Shown: positions 23,481 through 34,986 of the stretch, one piece after another
How the letters are laid out: each line of letters begins with the position of its first letter
Position numbering within the stretch: the first letter of the stretch is position 1
Assembly: GCF_902459465.1 (NCBI RefSeq)
Contig: NC_047080.1
Span: 11,134,866-11,198,865 of the forward strand
DNA: 64,000 bases
Reading direction: 5' to 3'
Source: Asterias rubens
Lineage: Eukaryota; Echinodermata; Asteroidea; Forcipulatida; Asteriidae
Notes under the pieces: generated by a model
Database searches by the model: none
What the model saw: only the letters and a program-made list of their open reading frames with translations
Told to the model about the DNA's origin: nothing
Made by a program: the position numbers and the translations under genes

Positions 23481-24800
23481 AACGACCAATAATATTCCAC
23501 CATAAAACGTGTCCTTAATGGTCTACACGTAGAGCACCGACTTGACAACCAAAATTAACAGCACCACCTCGTGCAGTTTATCATCTTTGTCACATGAAAT
23601 TAATGTTCAACCGAAGAAATGGTAAACATCGGTTATTTACGACTTTTACATAGTGACATTTTATTCCTTAAACTGTTCTCACTTGAGCCACAAATTGCTG
23701 AACGGTGTAATTTGTCACTAGGCAATCTGTACCCGCACGTATCTCACGGATGATAAAGTATCTTCAGATACCTTTTAATTATCGGCGCACGAGCTATGTA
23801 TCAGTTGCAGGGATCTAGAAGATGCAGCATAGAAATCATTGATAAAAAAGGCTTTTGGTCTGAAAGAGACGTTTTCAGAAGTGTGCAGCTGTTTGCTCAC
23901 GATTCTTGAGCAAACCGATGTTTGAGATGGGAATGGGGGTCAAAGTGAAATGTTAATGGTACATTCATTAATTTAAACGCTTTTAATTATTGATCACGGC
24001 ACCACTCTACCGGTGAATATTTCATTTGAAATTTGTCTTTTGTTCAGAAAGCAGTTTGCTTTTCACAGTGTCCACGCAACAGCCGTTTAGTCACCAATAC
24101 CATACATTATCTTGATTCAAAGAGGGTAGGCATACAGCATCATCCATTTAAAGACACCGTTACCACCGATCAAAAAAAAAAAAAATCAGTAAAAGGATCA
24201 AAATATATTGATTTTGCAGACGTATAGATTTCTTCTTTTCAACTTTTAAAAAAGAAGAAGCGTAGCTCGTGGTAATGCTAGAGACCCTTTCTATAGGAAA
24301 CGCTGTATTTAATGCACCATGGTGCTTGCCCCTGTAATTACATGTTTTTAAGTGCTTCCGATGTGTAGAGACTAGTCCATGTGTGGGTTAAATACTGACA
24401 ACCTTGCTCTCTTGGGTTTGTATAGAATGTGGAACACTTTACTTCTTGGTCTAGTTTTTTTCTCTTCATTGAAATTCCACCCCAGTCACGCCAAACGCTA
24501 CTTCAGCATGTCAGCGAAATCAAATTAAACTGCTTGGCGTGTCAACGGGGACAAGATGTCAATGGTAATCGAGTAGGGTCTGATTTTACATTACAAGGAA
24601 ATGCTGCTTAAAATATCTTTTTACTCAGCACAGATTAGGGGGAAACCAATAACATTTCGTGCACTTCAAGTGACATTTTGGGAAGTAATTTGTGTTTTAA
24701 GAATTTAACAAGAAACTTACTACTGCATGCTAATGTTCACACATTAAAATAATCAGCAAATATTCTGTCAAAGAAAATGATTCAAAAGCAAAGTATATGC
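23481..24800. other. Non-coding stretch, nothing recognised
   Basis: AT-rich, with one poly-A run near 24173. No supported gene or named repeat. Confidence 0.5.
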
Positions 24801-24804
24801 CTAC

Positions 24805-25140
24805 TTTTGGTAAAATTGGTGTATCCCACAGACCTAAAAATAACAAACCTGTAGAAATGTGGGCTCACGTGGTCATCGAATTTGCGCCCCAAAAAACACA
24901 ATGAAATACAAAACACCCTTATTGCAAGGTATTGTTTGCTTTCAGATGCCCGTGAAAGGCTTGTTGCCTGCAGTCTTTCTCAATAATATATTCAAATTCT
25001 GGGTGAAAAATTTGCTCTCTCTAAAAACTACAAGCTTCAAATGTGGCGTTTCTAACAATGTTAATATCAACAGCTCCCCAGTGCTCTTTACCAAGTAAGT
25101 CGTACGGTCATTACTTGTGCAGTTACCAAAAAGTACACCC
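24805..25140. mobile_element. Degenerate relative of the TTAA MITE
   Basis: Diverged copy with ACAAACCTGTAGAAAT, CACCCTTATTGCAAGG, TGCTTTCAGATGCC, AATGTTAATATCAACAGCTC and TTTACCAAGTAAG words in the same order as the intact family. It is followed almost immediately by an intact copy, so two ages of the family lie side by side. Confidence 0.65.
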
Positions 25141-25148
25141 TCTGTCTC

Positions 25149-25528
25149 TAAAGGCAGTGGACACTATTGGTAATTGTCAAAGACCCGTCTTCTCACTTGG
25201 AGTATCTCATCATAAGAATAAAATAAGAAACCTGTGAAAATTTGAGCTCAATTGATCATTGAAGTTGCGAGATAACTATGAAAGAAAAAACACCCTTGTC
25301 ACATGAAGTTGTGTGCTTTCAGATGCTTGATTCGAGAGCTCACATGCTAAATCTGAGGTCTCGAAATCAAATTCGTGGTAAATTACTTCTTTCTCGAAAA
25401 CTACTTCACTTCGGAGGGAGCCGTTTATTATAATGTTTTATACAACCTCTCCCCATTACTCCTTACCAAGTAAGGTTTTATGCTAATAATTAGTTTGAGT
25501 AATTACCAATAGTGTCCACTGCCTTTAA
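25149..25528. mobile_element. TTAA MITE, copy 2
   Basis: About 380 bp. Ends TAAAGGCAGTGGACACTATT and, inverted, TTAAAGGCAGTGGACACTAT. The interior matches copy 1 block for block, including the central hairpin of GAGGTCTCGAAATCAAATTC type. Confidence 0.9.
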
Positions 25529-28140
25529 GAAAAAGAAGTTGTGTTTACCTAACGTCTGGCAGCTGAAGCAGACACAGGGTTGTCCAGTACGGCGACATAT
25601 GGAATCGTAGCCTTTAGTTCTTCTTCCACACACTATTATTATCTCCGCAGTGACTTTACCTCAAATCCCGTACTCCACACGAGCCGCACGTCTTCTCATT
25701 ACCCGCTCTCCCGGAAAGACAGCTCGCTCACCCGCTCTCCTTGACAAACAATACCGCGTACATTATATACAACCTGAGGAAGACATATTTTTGACAGCCT
25801 CAGGGGGGAACATCTCAGTGGATATATAGCAGGACGCACTCCGGGAGAAGTATTCGTTAAGTTAGTTCCATTTAAAATCGCTGCTCACAGTGTGGCAATT
25901 ATCTGCGTCTGTAAATACCTGTTTAAATCTCCTTAAAGTTCTGACGCGCGGAAGAGAACTTCTTAGACACTTAGTAATAACATCTCTCCAGAAAAAGTAT
26001 CAGGTCATCCTATAAATACGTGTTCACAACTAGGTCAAAGATGATTCCAAACAAATACTGATCAGTGATGGGGAAGCGGGAGATATTTAAAGCCAAACTG
26101 GTCGATGGTACGAGCGTAATCAGGCGGTGAGTACGATGGAAGCAAATCACCGCGGTACGTGTTCAACAGACGCCGCCTTCTGTGCCCCTTCGACGGTGTG
26201 CATTACCCCCCGACGTGCAAAATCTTCTTCAAAGTCGGCTCATAAAAACTCGCTCCATCTTATCACCATCTGTTATTGATACCTCGGCTCAGAAGAAAAG
26301 AAGAACGGGAGAGAGACGAACAAAAACCCGCACCACTTGGAAGATGTCACAATTTCCCGCCGACAGCTCTTGCGGTTGCCCTCACTGTATTCCGTTTTAC
26401 ACTCGTTCGTGCGCAGACTTCGTCTACTCTGAGCACATTGCGCGTAGTACGAACGATGACCAACCAACAGCGAAGTAAATAATGCTCACGTGTGTTGGCA
26501 ATCGCCTACGTGGATAACGATGTATCAATGTCAAGAAATATCACATAAGCCCGATGAAGCGATTGTCAATGTCATAATATCTATTAACATTTGCTTGTTA
26601 ATTTGTCGTTAAGTCGACCGTTTCACTGTGGCAGGGGGGGGGGGTTCAGAAACACAAAGCAGTATTGTTATTGAAAGTGATAAATGATGGTTCTGTTAAT
26701 TGGGGCCAAGTCAAGTAGACTGTACTCTGTGAGCCTAATTTACAATTAGCGAAATTGATGTGTTTCAGAATTCTCTTTATAAATAATTTTCCCAGAGTGA
26801 AAATGGCCTCTGCCCTTGCCTTAAAATTGTAGTCAGATGTTGGACATCGTTTTAAGTCCACATTAGGCATGGTATCCTTAAAATAGGATACCACAAATAG
26901 AGCTAGATTCTACTTCAGTATAATAAAACATCACCCAAGCCTCACTACGGATCTCAATTGCAACACAATAACAAAATGGCCAACCACGGTAATATTAAGT
27001 ATATTATAGGATACCACAAATACTAGATACTACAATATTAGTTGAAAACCACTTCAGATAGAAAACAGTACCAAAGCCTCATTTTGAAAACAACTCCCAA
27101 GCCTCATTACGGATCTCAATTGCAACACACACAAAATGGCCGCCACCGCCTACAAAAGAAGTTCGCGCGCGCAACCAGGCGCCGAACTCTAGCCTACCAT
27201 ACAAGCCTGCCTCTCATGAAGGGAACAACAGTAGAGAGTGATTTTAGCGAGTCGTGTGATGTCGTAGCCATGGTGAATCATGTAGGAATAAACCACAGCC
27301 GCGTTTAGCTTCTGTCCATCTCTCGGCTATACACCTTGAGGGCACACTATCAAATGCTTTCGTAGGCTAATCCGGCACTGGCTCGTTATTATATATTACG
27401 CAGTTTGAAGCAGACCAAACTCCAATTGTTAAAGGTGAAGAACTGTTGGAGTAAATTCACATTGCCCTAGTTTGTTTTAAATAATTAAACCGGTTAGCAT
27501 GATTGCTTAGCATAAAATTATCCTGCTTGACAGAAACGGGTTAGACCTACTTGCCAAAATGTACAATCTCTATCTATGTTGCTACACTGGCGTCTTGCTT
27601 TAGTTTTTTTGCTGTTGTTGTTGATGACGATGTTGGTGTTTTGGTTTTTTGGACAGGTAAACAAAAAGTGCTCAGTAGCATTTTGGGCAAAATTACCTGG
27701 TTTTGAGGCACTGGAGGGACATCCAACGAAATTCACACATGGTGGTTCATCTGCCGTCAAACATTTGTTTTTCAAATTTGTTCACATTACTTTTATTTTC
27801 CTTTCCTTGTAGCACTTTGGAATAAGATACGCAGAGTGATTACAAAATAATGCTAAATCAGCCAGTTGCCAAATGGCAGGGTATAGTCCCAAAGGGTTGT
27901 AACGCAGTAGATCTTTGGTATATCGGATGACAGAAATAAGTTGAAGATTACTCGTCTAAAACCTTACCTGATAAATGCTTAATCACAAGAACTTGTTCTC
28001 ATTTTGAGAGTTGAAGATCGCTTCACCATGTGGTTGAGAGTCTAGATGCAACTGATTTACACAAACCCCCGTAGGCAGCTACCGCACTCGCACTCTTGTT
28101 TCTCTATAACTCCTTGGATATCTAGCCAACTCATCACGTC
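25529..28140. other. Non-coding stretch, partly GC-richer
   Basis: 25650-25860 and 26090-26510 are richer in CpG and could belong to a promoter or untranslated exon, but no start codon with splice support was found. 26182-26478 is open in two plus frames without a recognisable product. A G-run lies at about 26634-26645. Near 26925-27140 two partly repeated segments share CAAGCCTCA(T)TACGGATCTC and CAATTGCAACACA. Confidence 0.4.
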
Positions 28141-28475
28141 TTAAAGACACTGGACACCTTAGGTAATTGTCAAAGACCAATCATTTCGCTCGGTGTATCC
28201 AAACATAATATATGCATAAAATAACAAACCTGTGAAAATTTGAACTCAATCAGTCGAGAGAATAATTGCGAAGAGAATAATGGAAGAAACAATCGTTGTC
28301 GCACAAGATGCTTGAATTTTCGATGTTTTAGTGAGAAATAACTTAATTCTCAAAAACTACGTTACTTCGAGGGAGGCGTTTCTCACAATGTTTATAATAT
28401 CAACAGCTCTCTATTGCTCGTTACCAAGTAAGGTTATTGTTGTATGAGTAAATACCAATAGTGTCCACTGCCTTT
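28141..28475. mobile_element. TTAA MITE, copy 3 (internally shortened)
   Basis: Begins TTAAAGACACTGGACACCTT and ends, inverted, CAAAGGCAGTGGACACTATT. At about 335 bp it lacks part of the central hairpin. Interior words ACAAACCTGTGAAAATTTGA and GTTACTTCGAGGGAG match the family. Confidence 0.85.
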
Positions 28476-29329
28476 GCGTCCTAATGTCAATATTTCTACG
28501 GACCCGACGTTGCTTAGGGGAAGCAACGCGGATGAGATGGTTAGACAAACTTGAGATATAAAACACACGCCTACAAAAAATCACATCAACATGCCTTTGA
28601 TGGAACCGACCAAAGTGCCTAATTGGTTTTTGGTTTGAATAAATAAAACATAGTCTCTCTACTTTGTGTTGAAGATGTGTCTTCAGAAATACCCCCGTCG
28701 CATTGAAGACGCATGCGGTCTGCATTTTTTCTGTTCATCAAAATTGCCACTGTCGCAGTGCTTTTCAATGGTAAAAATTTGTTTGCTAAATCCATTAAAA
28801 AATGGGAATCTTTACACATTTTTTTTAATTTTTTTTATTTAGATGGCAATTTCTAAGAACAAAAAGCGGTCGTGAAACGTAGTATGTGTTTGGTTCATGA
28901 AATAGTCGTAGACGCACACACACCATGGCAACCTCGTCTTCGTTCGCGGAATCTTTACTCATGAGGTTTTGTTTTTGTTTGAGAAAGAGGAAAGCGTTTC
29001 ATCTCACCACTGTTGACAGTTGTGGGCTTAGAGTTTCTTCATAGTTATCGACCTGTACTTTGCATTTCTTCTTAAAAAATCTGGATGGAATTTCTGGACC
29101 GTGTTTGAATTGGAAGAGAACATAATGAAGATGCAGAAATCTATTATAAATGAAGATCTGCAAAAAGTCAAACTCATTGAGCGCACTTATTAGACTAACC
29201 AGTTAAATACGCGCAAGGACTAGTTTCTGAATGAAGTGAATTCTTCTCAAGATCTACTCTAACTTGTGTTCATTCTTCAACAAGTTTGTATTCTTAATAA
29301 AACAAATACAAAACTAAAATCCTAATATT
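28476..29329. other. Non-coding stretch with one short hairpin
   Basis: A hairpin GTTGCTTAGGGGAAGCAAC lies near 28509. Minus-strand frames at 28411-28819 have no motif. Otherwise nothing is recognised. Confidence 0.45.
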
Positions 29330-29560
29330 TAACACGGTTCGACCTTTTAAGTAACAAAGAGAGGTTTTGTGAATATTTTGTTCGAGTAGTGTTGGTTCTG
29401 AAAAGAACAGGTGCTTGACAACTCAACGTTTCGATCATGCAGTTGCTTTGGTCATCTTTGACCCTTTGACCTGAATGAATGATTAAGCTTCCTGTCTTCT
29501 GGACAACGTCTCTCGTTGTCCATGTCTTGAGCGCCAACACCACGCATCTCCACCACACGT
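29330..29560 (-). repeat. Retroelement 3'-tail-like repeat, copy 3 (minus)
   Basis: The reverse complement carries the GATCGAAACGTTGAGTTGTC block followed by a GTTCTTTTCAGAACC hairpin and CTCTTTGTTACTTAAAAGG, the same order as copies at 6085 and 23305. An 81-codon frame across it is incidental. Confidence 0.55.
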
Positions 29561-32500
29561 CATCCAACCAGACTATTCCTTAATTTGCCTTCACTAAATG
29601 CTATTAATTTCTAATCCACTATGCATAAATGATGTCAACAGGCTCCGAAGATTAAGTCGCACCGACGCGTCGCTACCTGGCCCCGTCGCATTCTGGCCCC
29701 GCGAGATCGGGATACACTACTGGATGGAACGTCGTGTCATTCCAAACAGTCGGTTCGGTTAGCTTATTTTTATGGTATATAGGGCGAGTGAACTCGCCAG
29801 TATTTTTGTTTTGCTCCTAAGGTTTTTCCCGCCAGTGACCATGTCTCATCATTCATCACCTAGGTGTTCTAGACTTTAAAGGTACAGCATGCCACCAGGG
29901 CAACGTTTTATAGAGCTGTTTTAGCACAAAAGTGGTCTTGCATTGGTAGTGACTATTTCCAAACCTCGCTACCATGCATGTTGTACAGCGCGCCGTACCA
30001 CCAGCTAGCTTTACGCAAACTATTATTGGTTCGATTTCCAGCAGTCGTCAACCGAAATGAAATCAAGAAGAAAAGCGTGCCTCTTTGTTACGTTACGTTA
30101 CATAACGAGTATGAGATAATTACCCGTTTTACCAGGACTACACAAAAAGAAGCTATTAACAAATCGAAAGAATGCTTACTGGGAGACGGCAACATAATCC
30201 AGTGTGTGACGTCAGATTAGAAAAGAGACACCATAAGGAATCATGGCCGATCGTATCTTACATCAGATAGCCCCATACGTGCATTTGCGGCAGAAACTGG
30301 TCGCTCGATCGATAACGGATTGTTCTAATGTCCAACTGACAGGTTGGCACCTGGGCCCAAATTCTTAAAGCTGCGACAGTGTGTATGTTTGGTGTGATCA
30401 ACCATAAATCCTCTGAAAATTTGGGCTCAAATCATTATGTGAGTTAGGAGAAGAAGAAAACGGTGAAAAAAATTCACAATTTCCAGCAAGTTAACAAAAA
30501 TAATTGTCTTCATTATTTGTTGCAACAACTGAAACTTAAATGGGAGCTTTTAAAAATTGAGGATTGTATTTTACAAGCAAGGTGGACGAAATTGTGGTGG
30601 TTTATTTCAATTTAAGGAAAGCACATCCCACACAGTACCGGTAGCATAGCATAGTGCTCCCCGACAGACCCCAGTTTGCCACGTTCGTATTTGCCTCCTC
30701 CCCCATCGGATGGAGAAGGTCAACTTCTCGCATTGTTCACGTCACAGCATTATCAAGAAAATTGCTGTCATTTCCTGAAACCTTGATTGCCATTAAATAG
30801 CAGTCGTCATCGTTAAGTTGTTCCTTAGGCGCTTCTTTTGATTGATAAACAACAATAGCCAATTAATGGCCTTGAAATGACTAGCAACCAAGCTACTTAG
30901 AAATAATTTCAATTTGTTCATTTGCTTGAATTTTTTGGAATTACTGCGAGAAACAATCCATTGTGCGTAGTTTGCGCCCTTGACCACTATTATAAGCAAT
31001 ACAATGTTTAATTGAATATTGCGGAAACCTGAACAATTTGAGTCTTTTTGACTGGGAGTAAGCTAGACTCATCACACATTTAGACGAAGAGGCGCTTACT
31101 GTGAACTTTAATTGATTTAATTGCTCTGGACGGATGGTGTTGTTTTGCAGAGTATGTCACCAGCTCGGAATGACGCGAGCATTTATTGTAAAGGGAAGAT
31201 ATGACGAGCATATTGACTGATTTATCCTATTTGTTTGTTTATTTATTTAATTATATTTTGTTCATGATAAAAAGAGCGGCCTAAACTAGCTGTTTCACCA
31301 ATGTGCTGTCAGCCAACAACACCAGACAAGAAAGGCAAAATGCATCAAGACAAATAACTACAGATATAAAAGCATGTAACATCTTCAACGGAGGACATGA
31401 AAGTTGCTAAGCATAATTATCAGACTTAGGCTCGTTAGTCATTTTGAAAATACATGCTTTCGGTACTGGGCTTCATTGACAGGAGGAGAGAACCTATAAG
31501 CAGGAGCTCAAAGCCCAAAGCCCAAACCATCGTTTCCAAAATGGCCAATTACATGTGCTTTGTATTTCTACTTCTTTCAAAGACGATAAAACAGTATGTT
31601 AAAGATACATCCATCGACAAACATAGCAGAGTGTATTCCCCTCTGCCTATAACAACTAACGAGAGTAAGGCAATGATAAATCGCCTATTATCAAGATGAT
31701 GGATTGTCTGTCATCAAGATGACTCTATTACTCGCGATTCGCTTCATTAATTGATGGATGAAAATATGCTCTTAATACAAGGAGCAAATTATGAATTGTG
31801 TTAAAGGGAGTTCTTTAAGTGTATTGGCCGCCATCTTTGATTACAAAAACGTGCACGCGTCACGCACTGCTTGACTGACATCTCTTCACGTACGTTTCAT
31901 CGGCGATATGGCAAGTGCACGCAAGATGTTTATTTCAATCTTACCAATTCTGCAATCTTCATAATTTTATGAATGGTACTAAACCTACAGTTCTTGCCAT
32001 GGCTTTAATAAGTCGGTATTAAGAGAAACGAACTAATCTTATTTTAAAGAGGATTTGTAGTTAACTTTGTTTTGGAAATTGCGGTGAGCAACTTCGCAGT
32101 TGTTGATTAAAGCAGTCGCGAGAGGGCGCGTTTTGTATCAATGGTGAAGACTCTCCTCGTTTTGACACAATCATGAAATAATTTGAAACTCTGACGGCAC
32201 AAGCTTTGACTTCTGTTTCATAAATTTCGGTTCACACCTTGATTACGGGTGTTTGGTAACGATTAATATGTTTCTCTTGGACTGTACAAACATTGAAACC
32301 AGACGGGGTGACCTGCGTAGGTTGGTGTCGGGTTGTTCTTTTCAAATTATCAACATTTATCAGAGCCACGTCACTCATTGGTGATAAATTGCTTAGTTTT
32401 GAGACAGCTGCGAATTGACAGTATTTGTTTTAGAGTGCCATGTCACACATGAGTAACACAAGTGTGTTCTGTTCTGAAACTGTTGCAGGAACTATGTAAA

Positions 32501-32600
32501 CAATTCGATAAGTGAGGAGGTTCGGTGACTAGTACAAACCAGAGCCGTTCTGAAATTAAAATATTATTCCATGTGAGGATAGTATGACACAAGTTATTGA
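29561..32600. other. Non-coding stretch, nothing firmly recognised
   Basis: Mostly AT-rich. GTTGGTGTCGGGTTGTT near 32320 recurs with one difference near 32689, just upstream of the next gene, as a short direct repeat. No coding frame is supported. Confidence 0.45.
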
Positions 32601-32630
32601 TTTATTGACTTCAAATGATCGTGATTTTTG

Positions 32631-32638
32631 TATAAAAA
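32631..32638 (+). promoter_or_regulatory. TATA box of the first small secreted-protein gene
   Basis: TATAAAAA lies 164 bp upstream of the ATG at 32795, so transcription probably starts near 32660. A TATA promoter suits a regulated, cell-type-restricted gene rather than a housekeeping one. Confidence 0.6.
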
Positions 32639-32794
32639 CCAAACCTTGAACTTACAAAGCTCATCATTTGGCGTCAAATTCAAGAAGTTGGTGTCGGGCT
32701 GTTTCTCTGTACATCTCAGAGCACACTGTGCCACATCACCGTTGTCGGTCAGTATCGAGTTTCTTGTTACTTATCCATCCACACAAGTACAACA

Positions 32795-33496
32795 ATGAAA
32801 CTTTTGCTGTCAATACTCGTCATCACCGTCGCGGTATCGGTGGTGAGCTCCCGAGCCGTCCTGCCAGTACTGAACGATCAAGGCACCTTCGTCAGATCGA
32901 ACGGGATGCTAAAACGCGTTGCCCGCGATGCAGAATCCAAGCTAAAGTCACTGATGAAGACCACAGCTCAAGATACCGAATGCAGACATTGCGAGAAACT
33001 TGAAGAACTGAAAAAGGTACGTAGATCTATGCATGAAGGAAGGTAGCTTTACGGTGGGGGTAATTATGGAGTTCCATTTCTACCTCCATGGGGTAATGTT
33101 TTTAGTCCTTGACTAGGTTAGAGTTGTGTAAGGAAGGGCTACAGAAATGAGTGTGGACATTAGAACAAAAGAGGTCCACACAGAGCTTGATACACTATGT
33201 GGACTTACATACACCCACACGAGTGTTGCAGAACATGTTTTGAAGAGTGTTGAAGGAATGTCCACAGTAAAAGCTAAAAGGGACAATACTGTGCCCATAA
33301 TACCCTTTAAACAATTTGTATAGTGTTTAAAGAGTTACGTATTCGAAGTTTTATTTATATTTTCTTCATTTTGATTTGTATACCACAGGCACTTCTCGCC
33401 ATTGTTGAAAGCATAACGTGTCCAGATGAGCCAGAAGTTCCGTCAGATTCTTACTTGAGTTCGAACGATATTGATCTTGGAATCATCGACATGTAG
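32795..33496 (+). CDS. Small secreted protein, two exons (paralogue 1), unknown family
   Basis: Exons 32795-33016 and 33389-33496, joined by a phase-0 GTACGT...CACAG intron, encode 109 residues. Residues 1-19 form a clear signal peptide (KLLLSILVITVAVSVVSS). A KR site at residues 39-40 could be cleaved by a proprotein convertase. A C-x2-C motif (CRHC) is followed by an amphipathic Leu-rich helix that spans the splice junction (KLEELKK then ALLAIVES), one more cysteine and an acidic tail ending IIDM. The tandem neighbour at 34987 has the same plan: signal peptide, Cys pair, eight residues, phase-0 intron, Leu/Ile-rich helix. I therefore infer a duplicated gene family. The function is unknown; hormone-like, immune or matrix roles are all possible. 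Confidence 0.8.
33017..33388 (+). other. Intron of paralogue 1
   Basis: 372 bp, GTACGT donor, pyrimidine-moderate acceptor ending ATACCACAG. An open minus-strand frame inside it (33113-33298) has no support. Confidence 0.75.
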
Positions 33497-34148
33497 AGTC
33501 AACTCAAGATTTGCACTGAAAGTGATGACGTCACTTGGATTATGTCATGTCTGGAACAACAGTATGCCTTACTTTGAACTATCGCAGTTACGTCTGTGAT
33601 TTTTATGTCAAGAGTTTTGTGGGACTTTAAAATATTAATAGCATCATGATTATTTTGTCCTTAAATCATATCTTCGTTGGGAACACTGGGTAAATCCAAT
33701 CTTCATAACTAGTTCCCCCAACCCTGAAGTAACCCTCAGATATTACAAAAATGCAGGGAGGGTTCAACAATAATATGCTGGATCCCAAGCAGTCTGCTGA
33801 TTTTACTTGTAATGGCTAAAAAGAACGCATATCGTTCAATTGAGTAACTGCTGTATAAATTCATGCCTCAAAGTTAGTTGGGTGAGAGTAGAGGCAACAT
33901 CGCTTTACATGAATGCATGGGAGTGAAACAGTCTGAAGTTTTTTGCCGAAAACGACAGGGAAACCTGTTTTATAAAAGGCTTACTAAACTACTTCAAACC
34001 GCCGTGTGCTTATATCTGGACCTTTAGGCCTCCATTAGTTATTTGAAATTGTGGTAATCTCATACAAATTACAGGATTGATCATACTTCCGTTTTACAAT
34101 TTTATAAAATATTCCAGTGCTATTAACTATGTCGATGCTTTACACAGA

Positions 34149-34154
34149 AATAAA
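34149..34154 (+). terminator. Poly(A) signal of paralogue 1
   Basis: AATAAA about 650 bp after the stop codon of paralogue 1, followed within 30 bp by a T/G-rich stretch (TTTTTGATTTGTTTTATG). It would give a 3' UTR of about 680 bases. Confidence 0.45.
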
Positions 34155-34159
34155 GTTTC

Positions 34160-34980
34160 TTCAAATGTACGTTTTAGTAATTTTTGATTTGTTTTATGTT
34201 ACACGTTCCTAAAATTGAACTGACCGCAAATATTTATTGCACAAAAAGGGAACTAGAATATTTTTCTTTCCAACCTCGGTTTGGTTCGCAGTTATTTGAA
34301 TGGCAGAAAAATTAAAACCTCGGTTTGGGCTGGCACATCAGATAAAGGTCGACTTACCCAACTTTTCCATTGTTTTTTTTTATTAACAAGTAGTGGCTTC
34401 TTCAAATATAAGATCGTGTATGCGTTCCACAGCTGGTCTACGTCTACTGAAGTTGAAAAAATCGAACACAACTTGAAGACAAATATCGAGCGAACAGCAC
34501 TACCCGTACGACGGGTTCGTCCAAAACACACTATTCCATATGTATTAATTATTTTTTATTATTAATTGGTTTATTGTAAAAAAAAAACACATTGCAGCCA
34601 AAGGCTGAATCACATGCAATTTACAAAAAAAAAATACATTATTATTAAAACTCAGGCAGTCTGAGACATAGTTTGCTCACTTCAGGTAAATATTAATAAA
34701 CTGTTGATTCTCTCGAAATTTTGCCTTCTTGTTCTGAGCCAAATATGGATTTTCTGATAGAACAAATCAAAATAAACACTCTTTTTTTTATGTGGGGAAG
34801 ATTTGTCAGACATATTCTAATAAAATGATTAATTATCTGCTGTAAATGTAGACTGTGAACTGTAATCGCAACACTTATACCATGGATGGGTTTATGCAGG
34901 GGTCTTATTTAACAGTGAACGAGCAACATAGAAGAACGTCTCCTTCATCATCCGTCCCATAAAGTAGAACATTTTGTTTG
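34160..34980. other. Intergenic spacer between the two secreted-protein genes
   Basis: AT-rich with poly-A runs. A weak TATTTAA at 34906 lies 81 bp upstream of the next ATG and may serve as its TATA element. Frames at 34281-34565 are incidental. Confidence 0.5.
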
Positions 34981-34986
34981 ATAACC

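Noticed and set aside
27518-27812. Overlapping plus (78) and minus (85) codon frames with cysteines and a hydrophobic start
   Set aside because: The hydrophobic run is a T-rich low-complexity stretch, and neither frame has splice context or a recognisable family.
34978-34986. Upstream TTG start for paralogue 2
   Set aside because: TTG initiation is not expected in animals, and the ATG at 34987 directly precedes the signal peptide.
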